From contig NMRA01000102.1 of assembly GCA_002633005.1 (NCBI GenBank), positions 874,924 to 938,923 on the forward strand: a stretch of 64,000 nucleotides of DNA, read 5' to 3'. How positions within the stretch are numbered: position 1 is the first letter of the stretch; each line of letters starts with the position of its first letter. The notes beneath the pieces are model-generated. The model made no database searches. It was not told where the DNA came from and saw nothing but the letters and a program-made list of their open reading frames with translations. This stretch comes from Phoronis australis (lineage: Eukaryota; Phoronida; Phoronidae). Of this stretch, positions 47,452 to 57,343 are shown piece by piece. A program made the position numbers and the translations under genes.

Positions 47452-47608
47452 TCAGTTAGATCCTAATTCATGTTTGTCCATCTTGAATGACCTATGTTTA
47501 CCATGCACATAGTTGTACACTTGCCATTTACCAACCCCGTCAGCACCACAACACCCAGTGTCTCCGTCTACGATGTCGTGTATGCATTGCACCTGAGGTC
47601 TCTGCCGT
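47452..47608 (-). CDS. Exon-like sequence, right-arm inverted copy
   Basis: Inverted counterpart of 43776-43932, with the same TTATTTTCAG acceptor, RQRPQVQCIHDIVDGDTGCC and the HGKHRSFK-type ending before TGA. A few replacements distinguish it from the left-arm copies. Confidence 0.25.
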
Positions 47609-47924
47609 CTGAAAATAAAATGTTTAAATTAAAGTTGAACTACAGCTAGACATATCAACTCTCACACCTTTTTTCATATAAAAATTTGTTCACCCTGAAC
47701 TTCAATATTACTATCAAAGTTAGAACTGAACAAGGTAGAACTGAACTGTTGTGTTCATTACCCATTATCATTTATTATAAGTAGTAAACTAGGTGATTGG
47801 AGGCAAAAAACTATCAAGAAATCAAAACTGTGTTTGTTGGACGCTCAACATCATTTTACAAACAGGTGAAGCCTGTGTTGTGTAAAATGAAAGTCAATAA
47901 TAATGGAAGAGTTTTGGGTAGGTG

Positions 47925-48640
47925 CATCCGTCCAATTCTATAGGACAGGTTTGTTATTGCACAATAGTGCATCCGTCCATTTGATAAGCCGGTAGTGGCT
48001 GTGGATGCATTATTAGACAGAGGTGTTGTTGAACAATAGTGCACCCATCTATCGGATAAAGCAGTCAGAAATGGCTGTGGATGTATTATTGGACAGAGGT
48101 GTTGTTGAACAATAGTGCATCCGTCCATCCAATAAAGCAGCCGGAAGTGGCTGTGGATGCATTATTGGACAGAGGTGTTGTTGCACAACGGTGCATCCGT
48201 CCATCCGATAAAGCAGCCGGGAGTGGCTGTGGATGCATTATTGGACAGAGGTGTTATTGCACAATAGTGCATCCATCTATCGGATAAAGCAGTCAGAAGT
48301 GGCTGTGGATGCCTTATTGGACAGTGGTCTTGTTGCACAATAGTGCATCCATCTATCGCATCAAGCAGCCGGAAGTGGCTGTGGATGCATTATTGGACAG
48401 AGGTGTTGTTGCACAATAGTGCATCCATCTATCGGATAAAGCAGCCAGAAGTGGCTGTGGATGCATTACTGGACAGAGGTGTTATTGCACAATAGTGCAT
48501 CCGTACATCTGATAAAGCGGTCAGAAGAGGCTGTGGATGCATTATTGGACAGCAGTGTTATTGCACAATACTGCATCCACCTATCGAATAAAGCAGTCAG
48601 AAGTGGCTGTTGAAGACAGGTGTGTTATTGCACAATATTG
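47925..48640. repeat. Minisatellite of 76-77-bp units, right arm
   Basis: About nine units, counted by GGATGCATTATTGGACAG near 48002, 48078, 48153, 48230, 48306, 48382, 48459 and 48534. Each has the near-palindrome TTGCACAATAGTGCATCC. Inverted relative to the left-arm array and longer by about four units. Confidence 0.9.
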
Positions 48641-49247
48641 TGTCCACCCACCTGATAAAGCACCCGAAAGTGGCTAAGGTGTCCCACTATGCCCAAAAAC
48701 CTGGAAAGGTATTTACAACAACGTCACTTTGATGCTTTGCCTTTAGTTTGTGTTAGGCATAGTTTGCCAAAATTCTGTCCTATAACTCTCAGGAGGTACA
48801 CCGTCTCTTGTCAGCAAGAGACGGTGGTCAGGGTCTCAGCTGACGGCTGAAGTGAAGTACCAGTGGAATTCCTAGTCCCAAATGTCATACTTTGCAGTAT
48901 ATAGTGTATTAGAGCCTTTTAGAGACGATCAGAACCCGAGGACGAGCTCACACAGGCTTCCCTGCCAGTGCCAGCCAACAAAATCTCCTACATTTGTACA
49001 TTTAGAAATAATTCAAGCTCAACACTCTTTGAAAGATACTCACACACATCAGTGACATTTCCCTTTATCTCTTTTTTCCAAAATAAACAACATATGCACA
49101 AATTTATAATAAGTCGAATAACCAGCGGACTGCTTGGATGCACTATTGCGCAAAAACCGGAAGCCGAAAAGCTAGCGCATGCGCAAACCATGCAAACCAC
49201 CTCTGGATGCATTATTGGACAGGATGCATTATTGGACACGACACCGG

Positions 49248-50527
49248 TCATCTCCACATACTTATTCTCGGAAAATTCATTCGACTGATTGTTTTGGCTG
49301 AACGAAGGTTTTTCGAAGAAATCGATGTTTGTACTGTCTCTGTCTCATAAGCGCTGCCTGACCCAGTTGACCTAATTAAAGGTAACGCTAACCATAGAAC
49401 ACTTGGCTAACATAGCATTCATTGCATTTGGTGCATTGAACAAAGTAAACATAGGATAAAACCGACACAAATCTAAAGACTGTCTGGACTCAAACCAAGT
49501 TCTCTGGCATTTTCTACACTCCAGGCTTAAGGGTAGCTGTAAGTACAAGCATGATTTAAAATAACAAACCAGTTTTTTAATCTAATGCTATTTCATAAAC
49601 CCAACCCTGTTTAGAATAAAAATAAAAATTAATTATTAAATTTGCAATTTCAATTTTAGAAATTTAACCGCATTTTATGAATTCGATCCCGTTTCATGAA
49701 TTAAATCCTTTTTTTATGAATTAAGTCCTATTTAGATACTTCAGCTCATCTTGTTTAAATCAAATCAGTCCTTACATCCTGCTATGTGTTGATTTTAATT
49801 TTGTATCGTTTTCTCCGACTTTTTTGTTTATCTGAGGCGGACCTTTTTGCCCATTTCGCCAAACGGAGGGGGGCTCATTCGAGCTCCCAAGCCCCCCCGG
49901 GTGCACACATGATACATGTCGGTAAAACAACAAAATCTATTGCATCTTTTGTCAGAGTAATCTTATTACCAAATTGTCATTTCTTGCCGTCGGTGTCGTC
50001 ACGAGGGGGGGCTTGAATAAAAAGCAACCCTCAAACGTAACACAAGATTCAGAAATTGTGAACCTGTATGCAGCCAATCAGTATTTTTTGTAACTCAATT
50101 TTGACTTCACCAGCTTTTTTTCTTCAAGATGACAGTATCTTTAACTTAAACTGTGAATACGCAAATGAAGTACCAATTTCAAAACAACCCCAGGTCCTCC
50201 AGTGTGCCAGAAACCACCCGAACGGTCTCGAGAACGAAACTGAACTCTTGTTTTGCCACACTATTTATGTGTAAGTTAGTACGGTAATATTTCATTGTTA
50301 CCATAATGAAACAAGGCACAGTTTATAATATTTTGTGTCAATCTCAAATAAAGATCGTGTAATATTTGGAATTACAAGGGTTTTCAAGTGTTACACTTGT
50401 TTTTGCACTTAAACGGGTATCACATGTAATGCTTTCTTTAAAATCGCAATTTTTACAATTTTTCCTGATTATACTTGTACACACATTTCTCCAGAGAGTC
50501 ATTAGAAGGCAATTGCTGTAAATTTAA
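49248..50527. other. No gene seen
   Basis: Includes the + strand copy of the dispersed GAGGCGGACCTTTTTGCC repeat (49795-49890) with G- and C-runs beside it. Confidence 0.4.
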
Positions 50528-50699
50528 AGGCGAATGCCACCCGATTTAATTGGTCTTTTTGCCGTCTTAATCGGTCTATTTCCACATCGCCTCGCATACG
50601 GTCGACCTTACCTTGCCAAGAGGTGTCGCGTTAACCTGTGAGGAAGGTGAGAAACGACGCTAGCGACGTCAGTGGTTCATATGCAGAGTGAATGCCGCT

Positions 50700-50860
50700 A
50701 TGTTGCAGTGTATCGTTCCCGCTTGTCCGAACTAAGCAGTCCGAAATGCTTAGGAAGTGGCTCATGGTAGGGAAGAATGAAATGTACGCTGTAAATAGCA
50801 AGTATGAGGCCGTGAAACATCTCCGTGTCTGTGGCCTGAAGACGACGTCGACGGTGCCTC
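50700..50860 (+). pseudogene. THAP transposase N-terminal remnant (B1)
   Basis: ATG at 50700 reads MLQCIVPACPN (the Cys-x4-Cys pair) and stops; the neighbouring frame takes up SEMLRKWLMVGKNEMY and YEAVKHLRVCGLK, which align with the Trp and final Cys region of the 2854 THAP protein. The HRFP segment between them has been lost by a deletion. Confidence 0.65.
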
Positions 50861-51052
50861 ACGAATGCCCGGCTTACCAAATAACTCCATACGTTCCGTT
50901 GTCTGATCTTGTTCACGGCGCCTCTCTAGTATTTCTTCATCACTGTATTCCTGTTCGAATTGATAGCCTGTAAAACTTAACGATCCACCTTCGAAGTCGG
51001 GACTGATGAGCCGCTCTAGCGATCGTCCTAAGTCGGGATTACGAGTTGCCAT
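50762..51052 (-). pseudogene. P2RX7_C-like protein, N-terminal remnant (B1)
   Basis: Reads MATRNPDLGRSLERL, then GYQFEQEYSDEEILERRREQ, the same signature as GYMFEPEY in the 2.6-kb element. The Cys clusters do not follow; the frame runs into antisense of the THAP remnant, so an internal deletion has joined the two genes here as well. Confidence 0.6.
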
Positions 51053-52159
51053 GTTTGGCTTTTATTACTGATCGTTCTTTTTCCCTAAGCAATACTTAAA
51101 TAAAACTGAAACAAAGTATGTCTCATTAGATGCAATTTGTAATGCCTCTGGAGTGTTCGTGAGTGCACGACATGATTTGAGAAGCCAGCAATGAATAAAT
51201 CACTGCGTTACCGGCTTTAGGAGCTATAAAACTAACGGGACACCGAGGCCGTGTGAGCTCATGCTCAATTTAGTGTTTGCTGGCAGAAACTGTTGTGAAA
51301 TACCTCGATTTCCATCCCACGGCCAGGTGTTAGGGGAATCTTTATTTACATTTACATTAATCAAATAATGATTGTCAATGTACAACTTCTGACCTGACGG
51401 TATTGTGGCCAAAGTGGAACGAATTCGCGGCCCCCGACGAGTAAGTAGATTTGCAGTTTCGTGGTTAATTCACCAACATAATCACGTGCACATTACCTTG
51501 GCGCACTAGTATAGTACTTTCTTGACTGGAAGTTTAGTTTCAACTGAACTTTGGCTGGTTTGTTCGTGATGTCTGATCAGTTTCCGAGCCACTGGTCAGG
51601 ATAACGAGTCAATGCGGCCGCCGTGGCCGCGACGGGCCTGATCGGGCTCCGATCAGAGCCACTGGCCAGGATAACAAGCGTTTTGTGTTTAGACTTCAGA
51701 AAATCACAAGTCTAAACAACACAGATCTAGGTTCTCCTCTCTATATCTCACGGAAAATACTTCGAAATTATCTCCGAACACACTCCCAAACTCCTGCTAC
51801 GGACCTTATTGGCCTGCCGAACTTTGTAGGCTACGGTGTTTCCAAATACCAATAAATCCGTAACAGTGAAATAAAACAACACGTTTTTGTAAGAACTCGG
51901 TGTATTTTTAAGGGTTTTACTTCGAAGTTTGATGATTTATTGGTGTTAAACGGTGACTCCAAGCGATAAGCTGACACCAGGAACCCGTGTTGTGAACTGC
52001 TGAACAGAATGCGTGTGAAACCGATGACGTAATTGGATAATTTCAACACCTCCGTCTGCCGTCAGGTGTCAGGTAACGCAACCGCACGTGTGGTTATGGA
52101 GTAGAACTACTCGATCTAAAATGATACAAATTAGGTTGTTTTTTGGGTGGCATGCTCCT

Positions 52160-53089
52160 TCAAACATTACCGTTCTAAGGAGACATAGCATCTTTAAAAC
52201 CTAGGAGTCATGCTGCTGCCGGCTAGTGACGTGTAACACAACTCAACTCCTTGCAGCAACCAGTATTTGTTAACCACTGCGCAGCTCATTTCCCTCCCAT
52301 GTTTCACTTTCTACTGTTCCAATTAGTCAGCAATTACAACAACATCGACACACCACTTGATATCATCTTACATATTATGTAGCTGTAGCAATTCGAAATT
52401 CTTGTCTGTGTATTTGTAACCTTTTGATTCAAGAGGAAGGCTAAAGTAGTCAAGGTGTTCCATGTACACTATTTATAAAAGCAACTCACTGCTATCTGTG
52501 TTAAGAATGCCTCATAATAGTGGTCTCCCACAACTTCAATTTGACTGCCAAGATCGCGCCAACCTGCATCCGTGGGTGTGATATGTATGAAAGGGTACTC
52601 TGACATACAAAAGCTCGAGCTATTCTTAGCTGACTGGGATTTTTACAGCTACTAACGTCAACCGTATCTTGGTCCTAGCTATGAGTTCCCAGCCAATAAG
52701 CTGACGGGGANCACACACACACATATGTATATATATATATATATATATATACAGTGTGTTGGGGACAATGAGAAGCTGAGGACGCCTGTGAACCATCATA
52801 CCTTACTCAGAATTCGCCAAACAACAATTTTAAATAAACGAATCCCAACAATGAAAAATACCAATACCACACAAATCCCTGTGTCCGTATCCACCTAAAG
52901 CATAGCCTCAAAATGTAAACCTGTACTATAATGCTTTCACTCCTGACAACAAGCTGTAGAATCCCGTGCTTGAACAAAAATTAACTTCCACAGCACACAA
53001 TTCAGAGACGTCCACAATCGATCGATGGTTAACCCGGAGCGGCGCTAATTACAAATCACTGACACGCAACCGAGGCTCACTCGGTCATC
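52160..53089. other. No gene seen; microsatellite and N
   Basis: A CACACACA/TATATATA microsatellite at 52712-52751 follows an isolated N (52711). GAGAAGCTGAGGACGCCTGT near 52770 resembles a repeat also found near 35130. Confidence 0.4.
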
Positions 53090-53933
53090 NCCATAGTTGC
53101 TTGAAGCAGATTTTCCAATCGCGCAATACACTTGATGTTGTGACGCAGAGTTTCCTTACCCTGTTATTATTGATACCCATAATCGCCGCTGGGTGTCAGG
53201 CATCCAGATGACGTAACGTACTAAGCTGAACCTGTTGGTGATCAGTCGGCAAAAAATCTAACTTCAAAGTCAATTAATTAACAATTGAGAGAAGGTATGA
53301 CAAAACTAACGTTATAGAATAATTTCTGTACGTTTTGTAAACACGTGGATGCTAAAATCAGGATTTTTGGTTTAAAATTAAAGAAGTTATAGTGGTTTGG
53401 GTTCGCTACACCCGACAACAGCCACGTATGCTATGCCTCGCATTTCTTAGAAAAGTTTGATTAATACCTCAGAGTTCTCACACCACCTGAATATACAGGT
53501 GAAATGGACATATATTACGAAAACCAACTTTATGCATTCGACAAGCGAAGGGTAAAACCATACGTTCGCGTTGAAATTGGGTTTGTTTTCCGACACCTCG
53601 GCGAAATGGCGGGAAATCGTGCTCCCCCCGTCAACGTTTCTACTTTTGACTAGTCAGAAATCAGTCCTATACTTCCGTATGTGGGCCTCTATTAGCAATT
53701 TTTCCGAAAGGTGGCCTTCAATTCAAGAAAATTGGAATGGGCTACTTCATAGGTGGATTAAAGGAGAATGCCACCCGATTTCATTAGTCTTTTTGCCGTC
53801 TTAATCGGTTTATATCCACATCGCCTCGCATACGGTCGACCTTACCTTGCCAAGAGATGTCGCGTTAACCTGTGAGGAAGGTGAGAAACGACGCTAGCGA
53901 CGTCAGTGGTTCATATGCAGAGTGAATGCTGCT

Positions 53934-54150
53934 ATGGTGCGGTGCATCGTTCCCGCTTGTCCGAACTAAGCAGCTGCGAGGAAAGCGGGTATATCGTTTT
54001 TTTTTTTACTTTTTCGAGAGTCCGAAATGCTTAGGAAGTGGCTCATGGTAGTGAAGAATTAAATGTACGCTGTAAATAGCAAGTTTAAGGCCGTGAAACA
54101 TCTCCGAGTCTGTGGCCTGCAGACGTCGACAGTGCCTACTAACGAATGTC
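53934..54150 (+). pseudogene. THAP transposase N-terminal remnant (B2)
   Basis: MVRCIVPACPN is followed, after a stop, by ARKAGISFFF over a T-run and then the SEMLRKWL segment. The AGISF part corresponds to the loop before the HRFP motif of THAP domains and is absent from B1, so B2 is the less deleted copy. Confidence 0.6.
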
Positions 54151-54392
54151 GGCTTACCAAATAACTCCATACGTTCCGTTGTCTGAGCTTGTTCACGGCG
54201 CCTCTCTAGTATTTCTTCATCACTGTATTCCTGTTCGAATATTGATAGCCAGTAAAAGTTAATGATCCGCCTGCGATGTCGGGACTGATGAGCTCTAACT
54301 CGTCCTAAGACGGGATTATGAGTTGCCATGTTGGCGTTTATTACTGAGCGTCCTGTACATGTGTCAAAATGAATTATTCTCACCCTAACCAA
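54006..54392 (-). pseudogene. P2RX7_C-like protein, N-terminal remnant (B2)
   Basis: The internal MATHNPVLGR corresponds to the start of the B1 protein, and FEQEYSDEEILERRREQAQT follows after a small frame disturbance. No Cys clusters. Opposed to the THAP remnant, as in the other two elements. Confidence 0.6.
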
Positions 54393-56132
54393 TACTTATA
54401 TAAAACTGAAACAAAGCCTGTCTCATTAGATGCAATTTGGCATGCCTTTGGAGTGTTCGTGAGTGCAAATGATTTGAGAAGAATAAATCACTGCGTTACC
54501 GGCTTTAGGGACAACGAGGCCGTGTGAGCTCAGGCTAATTTAGTGTTTGCTGGCAGAAACTGTTGTAAAACAACTCGATTTCCATCCCTCGGCAGGTGTT
54601 AGGGGAATCTTTATTTACATTTACATTACTCAAATAATGATTGTTAATGTACAACTTCTGCCCTGACGGTGCTGTGGCCAAAGCGGAACCTGAATTCGTG
54701 GCCCCCGACGAGTAAGTAGATTTGCAGTTTCGTGGCAAATTCACCAACACAATCAGGTGCACATTACTTTGGCTCTCTACTATAGTATTTTCTTGACTGG
54801 AAGTTTCGTTTCCACTGAACTTTGGCTGGTTGATGTTCGTGATGTCTGATCAGTTTCCGAGCCACTGGCCAGGATAACAAGCGTTTTGTGTTTAGAACTC
54901 AAAAAGTCAGAAGTCTAAACAACACAGATCTAGGTTCTCCTATCTGTATCTCACGGAAAATACTTTGAAATTATCTCCGAACAGACCCCAGACTCCTGCT
55001 ACGGACCTTATTGGCCTGCCGAACTTTGTAGGCAACGGTGTGTCCAAATACCAATAAATCCGTAAGAGCGAAATAAAACAACACATTTTTATAAAAACTC
55101 GGTGTACTTTTAAGGGTTTTACATCGATGTTTGATGATTTATTGGTGTTAGACGATGACTTCAAGCGACAAGCTGACACCAGTAACCGTGTTGTGAACTG
55201 CTGAAAAAGACTGCGTGTGAAACCGATGACGTCATTGGATAATTTCAACACCGTCTCCCGTCAGGTGTCAGGTAACGCAACCGTACGTACGTGTCGTTAT
55301 GGAGTAGGACTACTCGATCTAATTAGATACAAATTAGGTTGTTTTTTGGGTGGCATGCTCCTTTAAAGCATATAACCATCCTCCTCGAGCTTGTATGTAG
55401 CGTACTTACGAATAGGTAGGCGTAATGTATTCATCGTCAACCTACAATTTACGGAACGTCGTACGGGAACTGAAGGACTTTAGTAAAAGAGTATCGGAAT
55501 CACCATGGCACAAAATTAATGCACTTACGTACCACATTCAGGCCCAATTTACTGAGATTCTGTCCTCAGTCACCAAAAACCACCCATTTTCGTTGCCGGG
55601 GCCGCGCCTATCTGGGCGGCGGGAGCTGTTTTTTCGACGAAATTTTGTCAATCAATACTGATTTTTCAATCGGCTGCGTTGTACAATGAGCACTATTGAC
55701 TTCATTGATTCAAACCAGTTAGGTGAACGAGATTGAAACCGACTAATCCACGTACCATGGCCTGTAGGGGGTGACAGCAAGTACAACGGGGACGGCTTGT
55801 AATATCCAAACGTCGTTGAATTTTGAAAAATCATGACATTAACCAAAATGTTCTCACGGTAGCTACCTTACTTACTGTTTTCGCTGAATGATGTATACGA
55901 ACGGTGTTCGTTACTTGGTGCGTTGGAACGACACTGGCTCCCAACCTGGCGTAATTGCCGTCCACATATACAGGCTTACCCAAGTCGCATTTACGCGGGA
56001 CACAGCTAGTTGTCAGGAGCAACTAACGCCCCGTTTATATGACGGTATTTACACCGGAGTGTACTTCGTACAGCGTGTATTTTTGCCATGCACAATTACA
56101 CGCGGGTATGAAGCTACACTCACGCGCATAGG

Positions 56133-56290
56133 CAGTGGCGGATTTAAAGGGGGACCAAGGGGGCCATGGCCCCCACTAAAACTCTCCCAGATACCATTTG
56201 GCATTATGGGGGTGCGAATGTCTGAGGGCAAAATCCTGACTAATAATCTTCCCTGGCAACCCCTAACTAAATATCCTGGATCCGCCCATG
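56133..56290. mobile_element. 158-bp MITE in array units (first intact copy)
   Basis: Begins CAGTGGCGGATTTAAAGGGG and ends TCCTGGATCCGCCCATG, with ATAGG on both sides (56128-56132, 56291-56295). Copies at the same place in later units near 57993-58148, 59706-59862 and 62373-62535 show that it was present before the array was amplified. Confidence 0.7.
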
Positions 56291-56968
56291 ATAGGTACAC
56301 TAGTGGGTGGCCCAGCAATGAAAAAGTGGAGGGCTATAGCGGGCCCCTAGCCTCCCTGTGACGGACCGCTTATAGAGCGAGGATGCTCTAACCCCCCTCC
56401 CTCATAGTTGCATGAAGCAGATTTTCCAATCGCGCAATACACTTAATATTGCGACGCAGAGTGTCCTTACCCTGTTATTATGGATACCCATGATCGCGGC
56501 TGGGTGTCAGGCATCCAGATGACGTCACGTGCTAAACTGGTTACCGGTTGGTGATAAGTCGGCAAAAAATCTAACTTCAAAGTCAATTAATTAACAATTG
56601 AGAGAAGGTATGACAAAAGNACACTGTTATTATGGATACCAATGATCGCGGCTGGGTGTCAGGCATCCAGATGACGTCACGTGCTAAACTGGTAACAGGT
56701 TGGTGATAAGTCGGCAAAAAATCTAATTTCAAAGTCAATTAATTAACAATTGAGAGAAGGTATGACAAAAGTAACATTACAGAATAATTTCTGTACGTAT
56801 TGTAAACACGTGGATGCTAAAATCAGGATTTTTGGTTTAAAATTAAAGAAGTTATAGTGGTTTGGGTTCGCTACACCTGACAACAGCCACGTATGCTATG
56901 CCTGGCATTTCTTAGAAAAGTTTGATTAATACCTCAGAGTTCTTACACCACCCGGATATGCAGGTGAA

Positions 56969-57343
56969 ATGGACATGTATCACAAAAACCTACTTCACGC
57001 ATTCGACAAGCGAAGGCTAAAACCATACGTTCGCGTTGAAATTGGGTTTATTTTCCCACACCTCGGTGAAATGGCGGGAAATCGTGCTCCCCCGTCAACG
57101 TTTCTACCTTCGACAAGTCAGAAATCAGTGCTATACTTCCGTATGTGGGCCTCTACTAGCAATTTTTCCGAAAGGTGGCCTTCAATTCAAGAAAATTGGA
57201 ATGGGCTACTTCATAGTTGGATTAAAGCACATAACCATCCTCCTTCTCGAGCTTGTCTAGCGTACTTACGAAGAGGTAGGCCTGATGTATTTATCGTCAA
57301 TCTACAATTTACGGAACGTCGTACGGGAAATGAAGCACTTTAG
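56969..57343 (+). other. Open frame in array unit, probably not a gene
   Basis: A 124-codon frame (MDMYHKNLLHAFDKRRLKPY...) is repeated at 60391-60765, but the units at 53510 and 58674 have one more base in a C-run (6 C or GCCCC instead of 5 C) and stop after about 60 codons. No domain is recognised. Loss of frame in half the units argues against function. Confidence 0.3.

Larger units (their letters stand above)
42248..49247. mobile_element. 7-kb foldback-like element with long inverted arms
   Basis: Left arm 42248-43941 and right arm about 47446-49247 are inverted copies. Outer ends read CCGGTATCGTGTCC and the complement of GGACACGACACCGG. Moving inward both arms share TCCAATAATGCATCC motifs, a GCATGCGCTAGC block, a unique about 350-bp part, a minisatellite and an exon-like sequence. 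Long terminal inverted repeats containing internal tandem arrays are the definition of foldback elements (FB, Galileo). Arm lengths differ mainly through minisatellite copy number and one left-arm duplication. The 3.5-kb centre holds a 182-bp tandem repeat and a possible 5' exon but no recognisable transposase. No target duplication was identified. A segmental inverted duplication is the alternative. Confidence 0.6.
50528..52159. mobile_element. Kolobok-like non-autonomous element, copy B1
   Basis: Left end AGGCGAATGCCACCC follows TTAA (50524-50527); the right end GGGTGGCATGCTCCT is followed by TCAA, a TTAA with one change. The element is 1,632 bp and about 85-90 percent like B2 by eye over its length. 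Its terminus matches the 2583 element in the pattern AGGCGAA-x-GC-x-ACC, so I place them in one family. It carries a broken THAP start on + and a P2RX7_C-like N terminus on -, as in the 2.6-kb element. Confidence 0.8.
53762..55362. mobile_element. Kolobok-like non-autonomous element, copy B2, in the tandem array
   Basis: Left AGGAGAATGCCACCC after TTAA (53758-53761), right GGGTGGCATGCTCCT before TTAA (55363-55366). The neighbouring array units at 57224 and 58930 have the uninterrupted site GGATTAAAGCACATAACC with one TTAA, which proves both the ends and the TTAA duplication. Length 1,601 bp. It keeps more of the THAP sequence than B1. Confidence 0.92.

Noticed and set aside
47856-48128. Small protein genes in the inverted arms (MDGCTIVQQH... 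type)
   Set aside because: Frames follow from the minisatellite unit and shift between units.
47925-48640. CRISPR-like array
   Set aside because: Repeats are contiguous 76-77-bp minisatellite units without unique spacers, in a eukaryotic genome.
55425-55661. 78-codon and 63-69-codon frames repeated in each 1.7-kb unit (both strands)
   Set aside because: Several overlapping frames on both strands recur simply because the DNA is nearly identical; no domain, and the longest frame is broken in half of the units.
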